Shown: positions 1-6,472, numbered from the stretch's first letter. The stretch is 12,597 nt of DNA from an uncultured Ruminococcus sp. (GCA_900556055.1 USNJ01000048.1:1-12597), one strand, 5' to 3'. Program-made: numbers and translations. The notes: generated from the sequence alone by a model not told the origin.

Positions 1-726
1 GCCGTTCCTGTGGACGAGACCCTACTGGTGGTGGACGCCATGACCGGTCAGGACGCTGTGAACGTTGCCAAGACCTTCAACGAGAAGGTGAGCATCGACG
101 GCATCATCCTCACCAAGACCGACGGCGACACCCGCGGCGGTGCGGCACTTTCGGTGCTGGCCGTTACCGGCAAGCCCATCAAGTTCCAGGGCACCGGCGA
201 AAAGCTGGACGATCTGGAAGTGTTCCATCCCTCCCGCATGGCCAGCCGCATCCTGGGCATGGGCGATGTGCTGAGCCTCATCGAGCGCGCACAGGAAACG
301 GCAGACGAAAAGGCTGCCGAAGAGACCGCCCGGCGGATGATGGAGAACAAGTTCGACATGAACGACATGCTGGACCAGTTCGCACAGATCCGCAAGATGG
401 GCGGTGCAGGCGCGATGCTGAGCATGCTGCCCGGCGGCAGCGGCATCGATCCCAGTCAGGTCGATGAAAAGGCGTTCGACCGCATTGAGGCCATGATCTA
501 TTCCATGACCAAAGAAGAACGTGAGAAGCCCTCCATCATCAATCCCAAGCGCAAGCGCCGCATCGCGGCCGGCAGCGGTACCACCGTGGCCGACGTGAAC
601 AAGCTGCTCAAGCAGTTTGAGATGATGCAGAAGATGATGAAGCAGTTCAAAAAGAGCCCCAAGGGCTTTGCCCGCAGGCTGGGCGGCATGATGGGAAATC
701 CCGGTGCCTTCCGCGGGCTGAAATGA
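1..726 (+). CDS. ffh: Signal recognition particle protein Ffh, C-terminal part (5' end outside window)
   Basis: Ffh is the GTPase of the signal recognition particle. It binds 4.5S/scRNA and signal peptides at the ribosome and delivers them to FtsY at the membrane. The frame is open from base 1 (A-V-P-V-D-E), so about 242 residues are present of a usual ~450. The end of the G domain is visible ([12 protein letters not shown], the TKTDGD guanine-specificity motif, then [14 protein letters not shown]). The methionine-rich M domain follows, with the RNA-binding helix-turn-helix segment [20 protein letters not shown] and a run of Met residues near the end. It is followed by rpsP, a usual Firmicutes arrangement. 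Codon use is strongly GC-rich (GCC, CTG, ATC, CGC), unlike the genes after rpsP. Identity is certain from the motifs; only the start is missing. Confidence 0.97.
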   Translation, partial: AVPVDETLLVVDAMTGQDAVNVAKTFNEKVSIDGIILTKTDGDTRGGAALSVLAVTGKPIKFQGTGEKLDDLEVFHPSRMASRILGMGDVLSLIERAQETADEKAAEETARRMMENKFDMNDMLDQFAQIRKMGGAGAMLSMLPGGSGIDPSQVDEKAFDRIEAMIYSMTKEEREKPSIINPKRKRRIAAGSGTTVADVNKLLKQFEMMQKMMKQFKKSPKGFARRLGGMMGNPGAFRGLK

Positions 727-744
727 TTTTTTTGTGATACAACC

Positions 745-786
745 CCCTTGCGGGTTTGTACAATATAAACAACGCGCCCGCAAGGG
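745..786 (+). repeat. 10-bp perfect inverted repeat upstream of rpsP
   Basis: CCCTTGCGGG (745-754) and CCCGCAAGGG (777-786) are exact complements around a 22-nt AT-rich loop. In RNA this gives a stable hairpin between the ffh stop and the rpsP ribosome site (TGGAGG, 804-809). No T tract follows, so it is not an intrinsic terminator. A processing, mRNA-stability or translational-control hairpin is possible; this is inference. Confidence 0.6.
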
Positions 787-818
787 CCGCACAAAACAAT
801 TTTTGGAGGATATTTACC

Positions 819-1061
819 ATGGCAGTTAAGATTCGTCTGCGCCGCGTTGGCGCCAAGAAGGCTCCCTTCTATCGTGTTGTTGTTGCTGACAGCCGCTTCC
901 CCCGCGACGGCCGTTTCATCGAGGAGATCGGCACCTACGATCCCAACCAGGAGCCCTCTGTGATCAAGATCGACGCTGAGAAGGCAAAGCAGTGGATCGC
1001 CAACGGCGCACAGCCCACTGATACAGTTAAGGCTCTTTTCGCTAAGAACAACGTACTGTAA
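819..1061 (+). CDS. rpsP: 30S ribosomal protein bS16
   Basis: bS16 is a small primary-binding protein of the 30S subunit. The 80-residue product begins [20 protein letters not shown] and contains the family-typical [22 protein letters not shown] stretch. Length fits the family (80-90 residues). The ATG at 819 follows TGGAGG at 804-809, and the product then starts with the canonical MAVKIRL; an in-frame TTG at 756 only adds an unrelated leader. Codon use is GC-rich for most of the gene but shifts in the last ~15 codons (ACA, GTT, CTT, GCT), where it starts to resemble the genes downstream. Confidence 0.97.
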   Translation: MAVKIRLRRVGAKKAPFYRVVVADSRFPRDGRFIEEIGTYDPNQEPSVIKIDAEKAKQWIANGAQPTDTVKALFAKNNVL

Positions 1062-1133
1062 TTTTTGTTGCATGCGTTTTTGGGTGTTCCGATAAGGACA
1101 CCCACCTCTTTGCGAGGGTCAAAGCTAATTACT

Positions 1134-1164
1134 GCAAAGCGGTCAGTGCCGCCTTGCATTTTTT
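1134..1164 (+). terminator. Intrinsic terminator after rpsP
   Basis: GCAAAGCGGT (1134-1143) pairs with GCCGCCTTGC (1148-1157) over 10 positions with one A-C mismatch and one G-U pair, around a 4-nt loop, followed by A and six T. A second hairpin (GGGTGT...ACACCC, 1082-1103) lies just upstream. It separates rpsP from khpA, so khpA probably has its own promoter or relies on readthrough. Confidence 0.75.
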
Positions 1165-1220
1165 ATAATCTGATACTGTGAGCGAGCTTGCGGTATCGTC
1201 ATTTTTAAGGAGTGAATGAC

Positions 1221-1454
1221 ATGGAAGAGCTTCTCAAGGCAATCGCATCAGGACTTGTAGAGCATAAGGAAGACGTTTCCGTTACCGTAGATGAACCCGA
1301 TGCTGAGGGCGTTGTTGTTTATCATCTTCACGTTGCGTCCGATGATATGGGACGTGTTATCGGCAAGCAGGGCAGGATCGCTAAGGCTATCAGAACAGTT
1401 ATGCGTGCAGGCGCAGGCAAGATAAACCAGAAGATCATGGTTGAGATCGACTGA
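1221..1454 (+). CDS. khpA: KH-domain RNA-binding protein KhpA (YlqC family)
   Basis: Small single-KH RNA-binding protein of 77 residues; in Firmicutes relatives KhpA pairs with KhpB/Jag and affects cell division and RNA biology. The KH signature is visible: IGKQGRIAKAIRTVMRA carries the GxxG loop (GKQG), after a beta-rich half with VVVYHLHVASDDMGRVIGK. I chose ATG 1221 because AAGGAG (1207-1212) lies 8 nt upstream; the GTG at 1212 would overlap the ribosome site itself. Its position between rpsP and rimM matches the conserved Firmicutes cluster. Codon use is now AT-richer than in ffh. Confidence 0.93.
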   Translation: MEELLKAIASGLVEHKEDVSVTVDEPDAEGVVVYHLHVASDDMGRVIGKQGRIAKAIRTVMRAGAGKINQKIMVEID

Positions 1455-1476
1455 TATTTCGCAGAATATGACTTGC

Positions 1477-1528
1477 AGGGAATATTGTGTGACGCCGATT
1501 TATCGGAATGGCACGGTGTTCCCTTTTT
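1477..1528 (+). terminator. Intrinsic terminator after khpA
   Basis: As RNA, 1477-1490 pairs with 1511-1524 over 14 positions (several G-U pairs). An inner CCGAT/ATCGG helix lies at 1495-1499 and 1502-1506, and T1524-T1528 follows. It sits 22 nt after the khpA stop, directly before the inverted-repeat cluster. Confidence 0.7.
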
Positions 1529-1530
1529 AT

Positions 1531-1675
1531 TTAATGTCTGCTCAACAACTGAAAAAGTGCGTAGAAGCTTTGCTTCGGAGTGCTTTTTCAGTTGTTGGGT
1601 GCAAGGATTTTTGGCGATTTAGCCAAAAATCCTTGCACCTTGCCGCCCGTTAGCGGCGGCAAAAGCAGACATTAA
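1531..1675 (+). repeat. Four-way (cloverleaf) inverted-repeat element
   Basis: A closing stem TTAATGTCTGCT (1531-1542) / AGCAGACATTAA (1664-1675), 12 bp and perfect, encloses three hairpin arms that abut with no spacers. Arm 1 (1543-1597) has 15 perfect bp, CAACAACTGAAAAAG / CTTTTTCAGTTGTTG, topped by a GAAGC-TTT-GCTTC mini-hairpin. Arm 2 (1598-1639) has 18 perfect bp with loop GATTTA. Arm 3 (1640-1662) has 8 perfect bp, TTGCCGCC / GGCGGCAA. Only A1663 is left unpaired at the junction. No convincing coding sequence or promoter lies here. Function is unknown; it may be a REP/MITE-like mobile element or a structured leader of rimM-trmD. Confidence 0.85.
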
Positions 1676-1685
1676 TCAGGTAGTA

Positions 1686-1767
1686 CGGCACAAATCTTTG
1701 ATTTGTGCCGCTGAAAATCCTGTATTACAGGATTTTCAGTCAACAACTGCCCGATGGGCAGTTGTTG
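1686..1767 (+). repeat. Tandem array of three perfect hairpins before rimM
   Basis: Three abutting inverted repeats: CGGCACAAATC / GATTTGTGCCG (1686-1710, 11 bp, loop TTT); CTGAAAATCCTG / CAGGATTTTCAG (1711-1739, 12 bp or more, loop about TATTA); and, after T1740, CAACAACTGCCC / GGGCAGTTGTTG (1741-1767, 12 bp, loop GAT). The last shares CAACAACTG/CAGTTGTTG with arm 1 of the cloverleaf. The array is flanked by AGTACGG at 1682-1688 and 1768-1774. With the cloverleaf it fills almost all of the khpA-rimM gap. Confidence 0.85.
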
Positions 1768-1794
1768 AGTACGGACTATTTATGGAGGGATCAG

Positions 1795-2331
1795 ATGAAA
1801 AAATATCTCGAAATAGCAAAAATCGTCGCTGTTCAGGGAATAAAGGGTGAGGTCAGGGCACAGTATTGGTGCGATGATCCCGAGCTTCTCTGCGAATTCG
1901 ACACGCTCTATTTTGACGCAAACGGCAAAGATCCTGCTGAAATTGAGTATGCACGTCCGCACAAAAACGTCGTTGTCATGAAGATAAAGGGCATTGATAC
2001 GCCCGAGCAGGCGCAGACTCTCCGCAATAAGATACTTTTCATGGACAGGGACGAAACTGTGCTTCCCGAGGGCTGCTATTTTATTCAGGATCTGATCGGT
2101 CTGGACGTTGTTGATGCGGATAACGGACGAAATTACGGAAAGATCACCGATGTTTCCTCATATGGCGCATCCGATATCTACACCGTCCGCAAAAACGGAA
2201 AGGACTTTCTTTTTCCCGCAGCACCCGAATTTATCGAAAAGACGGATATCGAGGGCGGAAAGCTGCTTATCCGCCCGATAGCGGGAATATTCGATGATGA
2301 TACCGAGGACGTGAAAGAAAATGAGGATTGA
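1795..2331 (+). CDS. rimM: Ribosome maturation factor RimM
   Basis: RimM assists assembly of the 30S head and binds uS19. The 178-residue product opens with YLEIAKIVAVQGIKGEVRA, the typical N-terminal barrel motif (VxxxGIKGEV). It carries the PRC-barrel half with YFIQDLIGLDVVDADNGRNY, GKITDV and FLFPAAPEFIEKTD. The end is acidic (DDDTEDVKENED). Start ATG 1795 is preceded by GGAGG at 1784-1788; a longer reading from 1705 would translate the hairpin array and is rejected. It overlaps trmD by 11 bases, which implies translational coupling. I see no clear promoter between the hairpin array and this gene. Confidence 0.96.
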   Translation: MKKYLEIAKIVAVQGIKGEVRAQYWCDDPELLCEFDTLYFDANGKDPAEIEYARPHKNVVVMKIKGIDTPEQAQTLRNKILFMDRDETVLPEGCYFIQDLIGLDVVDADNGRNYGKITDVSSYGASDIYTVRKNGKDFLFPAAPEFIEKTDIEGGKLLIRPIAGIFDDDTEDVKENED

Positions 2332-3070
2332 TATTGCAACGCTTTTCCCCGAGATGTGCGAGAGCGTGCTGTCCGAAAGCATCATCGGAAGGGCGAGAAA
2401 TGCGGGAAAGATCGAGATACACTGCCATCAGATAAGGGATTATACCCTTGATAAGCACCGCCGCGTGGACGATACTCCTTATGGCGGAGGAATGGGCATG
2501 GTCATGCAGGCGGAGCCGATATTCAGGTGTTATAACGCTGTCTGCGGAACAATTCCCGAGAAGCCGCATACTATATATATGTCCCCGAAAGGAAAGGTCT
2601 TTACGCAGGAAAGGGCGGTGGAGCTTTCGCAGAAGCCGTATATTTTCATTCTCTGCGGACATTACGAGGGTGTGGATCAGCGTGTTCTGGATAAAATAGT
2701 TGACGAGGAGATCTCCGTCGGCGATTATGTCCTGACAGGCGGCGAACTGCCTGCGCTGATAGTTGCCGATGCTGTTGCGAGAATGTGCGATGGTGTACTT
2801 CCAAGCTCGGAATGCTACGAGGAGGAGAGCCATTTCAGCGGACTTCTTGAATATCCGCATTACACACGCCCCGAGGTCTGGGAGGACGCAGAAGTGCCGC
2901 CTGTCCTGCTGACGGGACATCATAAGAATATAGCTGCGTTCAGGCATGAGGAGGCGCTGAAGATAACCGCAGAGCGCCGCCCCGATATGTATGAGCGGTA
3001 TATGGAGCTGCATCCGCCGGCACCGCCTAAGAAAAAACGCCGCCGCAGAACCGATGAGGAACAGTCGTAG
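2321..3070 (+). CDS. trmD: tRNA (guanine-N1-)-methyltransferase TrmD
   Basis: TrmD makes m1G37 in tRNAs reading CNN/GNN codons, preventing +1 frameshifting, with S-adenosylmethionine as donor. The 249-residue product has the N-terminal RIDIATLFPEM, the conserved DDTPYGGGMGMVM segment, the knot region ILCGHYEGVDQRVLD, and EISVGDYVLTGGELPALIVA, all of the SPOUT trefoil-knot fold. Length matches the family (240-255). The C-terminal tail is unusually basic (PPKKKRRRR). ATG 2321 lies inside the end of rimM. A 6-bp hairpin, ACAGTC-GTA-GACTGT, spans the stop (3061-3075); I see no proper terminator. Confidence 0.97.
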   Translation: MRIDIATLFPEMCESVLSESIIGRARNAGKIEIHCHQIRDYTLDKHRRVDDTPYGGGMGMVMQAEPIFRCYNAVCGTIPEKPHTIYMSPKGKVFTQERAVELSQKPYIFILCGHYEGVDQRVLDKIVDEEISVGDYVLTGGELPALIVADAVARMCDGVLPSSECYEEESHFSGLLEYPHYTRPEVWEDAEVPPVLLTGHHKNIAAFRHEEALKITAERRPDMYERYMELHPPAPPKKKRRRRTDEEQS

Positions 3071-3075
3071 ACTGT

Positions 3076-3392
3076 CCGTCATTATGCACATTGACCTATA
3101 AATATATTCAATGTTGAAAGGTTTGATAGCTATTCAACATATGAAAACATGGTCAGCTCGAAATAAATAGCACAATAAGCTGTTAAATAAATCCATTATC
3201 TGTAACAATGTAAATTATAATAAACGTTTTCATAGTGAAAAAAATATTGCTTTTGCACAAAAAAAGCCGTTGAAATTTGTTTATTTGCAATGAAGATTAG
3301 TTAATATTCACAAAACAAACAGCCTAAAAGCGGGCGGGATTAATTCAAATAGCAGAAATTATCAAAATTCTCGTTTTTATCACAAAATTACG
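3076..3392. other. AT-rich intergenic region between trmD and ptsH
   Basis: No open frame worth calling. Visible elements are an interrupted dyad ATGTTGAA (3111-3118) / TTCAACAT (3133-3140), a TTTTCA-TAG-TGAAAA dyad at about 3228-3242, and TAATAAACGTTTTCAT at 3218-3233. The last resembles a CcpA cre site on the minus strand with one mismatch at a conserved C. I see no clear terminator for trmD and no RNA gene I recognise. Confidence 0.5.
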
Positions 3393-3421
3393 TTGACTAT
3401 AACCGTCTGACAGGGTATAAT
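3393..3421 (+). promoter_or_regulatory. Sigma-A promoter of ptsH
   Basis: TTGACT (3393-3398), 17-bp spacer, TATAAT (3416-3421). Expected transcription start near 3428, giving a leader of about 60 nt before ptsH. Confidence 0.85.
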
Positions 3422-3490
3422 ATTCATATACAAAGGCGATTTCTATATATCGTTAATTAAGATATGGGTATAAGATAGGAGAGAAGTATT

Positions 3491-3763
3491 ATGTACGTTA
3501 AAGATGTAATGGTTCAGAATCAGGTTGGTCTTCACGCACGTCCTGCAACATTCTTCATCCAGAAGGCAAATGAGTTCAAGTCCTCTATCTGGATCGAAAA
3601 GGAAGAGCGCAGAGTAAACGCTAAGAGCCTTCTTGGTATCCTTTCCCTCGGTATCGTAGGCGGTACAGCTATCAGAATCATTGCTGACGGTGCTGACGAA
3701 GAAGCTGCTGTAAACGGTCTTATCGAACTGGTACAGAGCGGTTTTGCTGAGGAAAGCAGATAA
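3491..3763 (+). CDS. ptsH: Phosphocarrier protein HPr
   Basis: HPr relays phosphate from PEP via EI to PTS sugar permeases. In Firmicutes it is also phosphorylated by HPr kinase to act as CcpA co-repressor. The 90-residue product has His15 and Arg17 in GLHARPA and Ser46 in NAKSLLGILSLGI, both regulatory residues intact, so it is a true HPr rather than Crh. Ribosome site AGGAG at 3477-3481 lies 9 nt before ATG 3491. It stands alone between its own promoter and terminators, with no ptsI next to it; genes for enzyme I or sugar permeases are not in this window. A role mainly in catabolite regulation is possible but not shown here. Confidence 0.96.
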   Translation: MYVKDVMVQNQVGLHARPATFFIQKANEFKSSIWIEKEERRVNAKSLLGILSLGIVGGTAIRIIADGADEEAAVNGLIELVQSGFAEESR

Positions 3764-3783
3764 TTTTGCGCCTGTTATTTTTG

Positions 3784-3812
3784 AGCCTGTGTCCTTGTGA
3801 CGCAGGCTTTTT
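3784..3812 (+). terminator. Intrinsic terminator of ptsH
   Basis: AGCCTGTGTC (3784-3793) pairs with GACGCAGGCT (3799-3808) over 10 positions (one G-U), loop CTTGT, T tract 3808-3812. Confidence 0.85.
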
Positions 3813-3820
3813 GTTTGCAT

Positions 3821-3870
3821 AAAAAACGCCGCAGTTCGGGATCAACGTTCGCTGAACTGCGGCATTTTTT
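3821..3870. terminator. Bidirectional terminator between ptsH and the convergent kinase-like gene
   Basis: GCCGCAGTTC (3828-3837) and GAACTGCGGC (3854-3863) form a perfect 10-bp stem. It has A6 on the left (3821-3826) and T6 on the right (3865-3870), so it can stop transcription from both sides. It lies one base beyond the stop of the minus-strand gene. Confidence 0.85.
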
Positions 3871-3871
3871 A

Positions 3872-4645
3872 TCAAAGAAACTTTTCTATCTCGGAATATG
3901 CAGTTGTGAAGTCATTCTGCGGATCGTTTATGACAGTTGACCTTACAGGCAACGAAGAAAGTATCTCAAGCTCACGCCGCTGACGTTCGCAAAGTGCCGA
4001 TATATAGCCGTCAAATCCGCTCAGACTGTTTGCTTTGCCGTATTCGCCGTCGCAGTGATAATGAATGACGGAATTAAGCCAGTCATCGCCTCTTTCGGGG
4101 AGTGCGGCTCTTATGCTTTCGGCTATGTCGTTGTTTCTGAGATAGATAACTGTCGGGGACATATCCTTAACGACCTCGCATATCTTTGCTATGTATTCCG
4201 CTGATACGGATATGTCAAAGTTAAAACGAATCATTGTTTCGCACATAGGGTTTTGCAGAAGTACGCAGTTTAATACGTAGATGCTATCGGCATTTTCCGC
4301 AAAGCTGCGCCATTTTTCAAGCATGATGGGATATTCCGTTTCCCAAGGAAGGAAGTCGTAGATCTTATACTTCAGTGCTTTATCAAAAAGTTCCCCGCTT
4401 ACTGCCGAAAGAGGGAGGATATATCCGTCCGGACGTATCTCCGAATGTTCCGAAATATGCAGAAGTTCATCTTCCGTGAAGCCGTTGAACGCTTGCTTTG
4501 GTATAAATGCGTGAAATTCGTAGTCGGCAGGGTGTTTGCCGCTGCCCTCATCAATGCATATCCCATGTACCTTTTCCGCAATGAATTTCGCTGCCGTGCT
4601 TTTCCCCGAGCAGGGCAGCCCCTCAACTATGTACAATTTTCCCAT
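3872..4645 (-). CDS. P-loop NTPase, nucleotide-kinase-like, function unknown
   Basis: The 257-residue product starts MGKLYIVEGLPCSGKST, with a Walker A loop GLPCSGKST at residues 9-17 right at the N-terminus, as in small-molecule and nucleoside/nucleotide kinases. Further in, SPTVIYLRNNDIAESIRAAL followed by ERGDDW resembles the strand plus arginine-rich lid of thymidylate-kinase-like folds. No signal peptide or membrane segment is seen. I chose ATG 4645 because AGGAGG (4655-4660) lies 9 nt upstream; an in-frame start at 4672 would fall beyond this site. It has its own near-perfect promoter and a terminator, so it is monocistronic. The substrate is not predictable from sequence alone. Confidence 0.8.
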   Translation of the reverse strand: MGKLYIVEGLPCSGKSTAAKFIAEKVHGICIDEGSGKHPADYEFHAFIPKQAFNGFTEDELLHISEHSEIRPDGYILPLSAVSGELFDKALKYKIYDFLPWETEYPIMLEKWRSFAENADSIYVLNCVLLQNPMCETMIRFNFDISVSAEYIAKICEVVKDMSPTVIYLRNNDIAESIRAALPERGDDWLNSVIHYHCDGEYGKANSLSGFDGYISALCERQRRELEILSSLPVRSTVINDPQNDFTTAYSEIEKFL

Positions 4646-4674
4646 GATGTTTACCCTCCTGTTCTTTGGCAAAT

Positions 4675-4703
4675 ATTATAACATATCGGAATGTTTATGT
4701 CAA
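4675..4703 (-). promoter_or_regulatory. Consensus sigma-A promoter of the kinase-like gene
   Basis: On the minus strand: TTGACA (4703-4698), 17-bp spacer, TATAAT (4680-4675). Both hexamers are perfect. The -35 begins one base after the T tract of the terminator of the upstream ABC operon, a very tight junction. Confidence 0.9.
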
Positions 4704-4704
4704 C

Positions 4705-4734
4705 AAAAAGCCGATGCACGGAAAATGCATCGGC
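4705..4734 (-). terminator. Intrinsic terminator of the trpXYZ-type operon
   Basis: On the minus strand GCCGATGCA pairs perfectly with TGCATCGGC (9 bp; plus-strand 4710-4718 and 4726-4734) with a 7-nt loop, followed by TTTTT (4709-4705). It ends the operon 5 bases after the ATPase stop. Confidence 0.88.
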
Positions 4735-4739
4735 ATATA

Positions 4740-5531
4740 TCAATCAAGTATCATTTTATCGCTGAGAGCGTCCTCGGCATTTGACGAATAAAGCTTCATG
4801 AGCTTCTCAACAGTCATGCCGCTGCGTTCCTCGCCTTCGATCTGCATAAGCAGCCTGCCCTGGCTGAGAACTATGGTCTTGTTGCCGTATTCAAGGGCAT
4901 TTTTGATGTTGTGGGTTATCATAAGGGTAGTGATATTGTTTTCGGTGACTATCTTGTCGGTTATCTCCATTACCTTGTCGGCGGTCTTGGGGTCGAGTGC
5001 CGCAGTATGTTCATCGAGAAGAAGGAGTGACGGAGTAACGATAGTTGCCATAAGCAGTGTTATCGCCTGACGCTGACCGCCCGAAAGCAGTCCCACGGGG
5101 GTTTTTAGTCTGTCTTCAAGTCCAAGGTCAAGCTCTCTGAGCTTCTCACGGAAAAGCTCGCAGTCTTTTTTGTTTATTCCTGCGGCAAGGCTTCTGTGCT
5201 TTCCGCGGCTGTATGCAAGCCCGAGATTTTCTTCAATAGTCATATGCGGTGCAGTGCCTTTAAGCGGATCCTGGAACAGTCTGCCTATATATCTTGCACG
5301 CTTATATTCGGGGAGGGGAGTGACGTTTTTGCCGTCTAACAGGATAGTTCCGCTGTCCGTCTTATAGCTTCCGCAGATGCAGTTCAAAAGGGTGGATTTG
5401 CCTGCGCCGTTCGAGCCGATAACCGTGACGAAATCTCCCTTATTGAGTGTAAGATTGAAATCGGAGAGTGCTTTTCTCTCATTGACCGTGCCGGCATTGA
5501 AGGTAATGTTTACGTTTTTTAGCTCCAGCAT
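4740..5531 (-). CDS. trpZ: ABC transporter ATP-binding protein (TrpZ-like)
   Basis: Cytoplasmic ATPase powering the importer, 263 residues. Motifs in order: Walker A GSNGAGKST (39-47), Q-loop LFQDP (Gln87), signature LSGGQ (149-153), Walker B LLLLDE (169-174) and switch His207 in ITHN. All catalytic residues are present. It belongs to the ATPase group that accompanies DUF534-type binding proteins (COG1101). Start ATG 5531 has AAGGAGG upstream and lies one base after the permease stop (TGA-T-ATG), so the two are coupled; a longer in-frame start would read into the permease gene. Last gene of the operon, followed by a terminator. The tryptophan assignment rests on family and T-box context. Confidence 0.85.
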   Translation of the reverse strand: MLELKNVNITFNAGTVNERKALSDFNLTLNKGDFVTVIGSNGAGKSTLLNCICGSYKTDSGTILLDGKNVTPLPEYKRARYIGRLFQDPLKGTAPHMTIEENLGLAYSRGKHRSLAAGINKKDCELFREKLRELDLGLEDRLKTPVGLLSGGQRQAITLLMATIVTPSLLLLDEHTAALDPKTADKVMEITDKIVTENNITTLMITHNIKNALEYGNKTIVLSQGRLLMQIEGEERSGMTVEKLMKLYSSNAEDALSDKMILD

Positions 5532-5532
5532 A

Positions 5533-6393
5533 TCACGCAGCCTCCTTTTTCTTTTTCCTGAACAGCTTGATAACATCGGGGATAAATATTGCGGCAGCAA
5601 CGATTATTGCCGAGAAAAGCTTGAGGTCGATGGCTTCCATGCCGATCTTGAGTGCCGCAGCAAGGACAAATCTGTAAATGATCGCACCGAGAACGGCGGA
5701 GATGATGCTGTTGAGGACCGAGCGTCTGCCGAAGATAGCTTCGCCGATGATGATCGATGCAAGACCGATAACGAGCATTCCGACACCGCCGTTTGCGTCA
5801 GCGAAGTTCTGATACTGTGCAAGAACGCCGCCAGAGAGCGATACAAGAGCGTTTGCGATCGCAAATCCCATGATCTTCATAGCGTCCGAGTCAATGGACG
5901 ACGCACGGACCATGAACTCATTATCACCGGTGGCACGGAGCGACATTCCGAGCTGAGTTTTCAGAAATCCGTAAAGAAGGAGCATTGCTGCGATAAGTAT
6001 AATTCCCGAAACAAGTATATCGGGCAGATCTGTGATATTGAAAACAGTTGTTTTTCCGTAAAGTGAGATGTTCGGCTTTTTGCCCATGATGCGAAGATTT
6101 ATCGAGTAAAGAGCGGTCATGGTGAGGATACCTGCGAGGATAGGCTGAATTTTCATTTTCGTCTGGAGAACGCCTGTTACAATGCCCGCCGCCGCACCTG
6201 CTGCGATCGAAAGAAGAATTCCGAGGAACGGATGACCGTTGTATGCGAACACTACGGAAACTGCAACTCCGAGCGTAAAGGTACCGTCAACGGAAAGGTC
6301 GGGTATATCGAGTATGCGGAATGAGATGAAAATTCCGAGCGCAAGCAGCGCATAGATCAGTCCAAGCCCGAAAGCTCCCGTAAAAGCTGCCAT
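5533..6393 (-). CDS. trpY: ABC transporter permease (TrpY-like)
   Basis: Membrane permease of 286 residues, highly hydrophobic throughout with roughly eight or nine membrane segments. The N-terminus (LIYALLALGIFISFRILDIP followed by DLSVDGTF) and the internal LRATGDNEFMVRASSID resemble branched-chain-amino-acid-type (LivH/M) permeases and COG4120. Only one permease is encoded, so a homodimeric channel is likely. The end is basic (RKKKKEAA). ATG 6393 is preceded by AAAGGTGG, the same ribosome site style as the upstream binding protein gene. It lies 79 bases after trpX with a GC-rich hairpin between them, and is coupled to the ATPase. Confidence 0.87.
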   Translation of the reverse strand: MAAFTGAFGLGLIYALLALGIFISFRILDIPDLSVDGTFTLGVAVSVVFAYNGHPFLGILLSIAAGAAAGIVTGVLQTKMKIQPILAGILTMTALYSINLRIMGKKPNISLYGKTTVFNITDLPDILVSGIILIAAMLLLYGFLKTQLGMSLRATGDNEFMVRASSIDSDAMKIMGFAIANALVSLSGGVLAQYQNFADANGGVGMLVIGLASIIIGEAIFGRRSVLNSIISAVLGAIIYRFVLAAALKIGMEAIDLKLFSAIIVAAAIFIPDVIKLFRKKKKEAA

Positions 6394-6418
6394 TCTTTAT
6401 CCACCTTTCATAGCACAC

Positions 6419-6443
6419 ATGGGGCAGATGTTCTCCGCCCCAT
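6419..6443 (-). other. Intercistronic hairpin between trpX and trpY
   Basis: In the minus-strand RNA, AUGGGGCGGA (6443-6434) pairs with UCUGCCCCAU (6428-6419) over 10 positions with one G-U, loop GAACA. No T tract follows, so it probably protects the binding-protein mRNA end or sets differential expression rather than terminating. Such hairpins are common after binding-protein genes; the role here is inference. Confidence 0.6.
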
Positions 6444-6472
6444 TTATAATAGTATAGTTTATTGTATTCAGA

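Noticed and set aside
22..792. Long minus-strand open frame opposite ffh
   Set aside because: His/Leu/Ala-rich shadow of a GC-rich real gene; the plus-strand product has all Ffh motifs.
1441..1653. Plus-strand open frame running from khpA into the hairpin array
   Set aside because: Translates a terminator and perfect inverted repeats, with no ribosome site.
1531..1767. CRISPR-like array
   Set aside because: The repeats are inverted and all different, with no regular direct repeats or unique spacers.
2267..3091. Long minus-strand open frame opposite trmD
   Set aside because: Shadow frame; TrmD on the plus strand is unmistakable and no ribosome site or domain supports the reverse.
3218..3233. 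CcpA cre site upstream of ptsH
   Set aside because: One mismatch at a conserved position and about 160 bp upstream of the promoter; mentioned only as a resemblance.
5377..6066. Plus-strand open frame opposite trpY/trpZ
   Set aside because: Antisense shadow; charged and low in hydrophobic structure, with strong ABC genes on the other strand.
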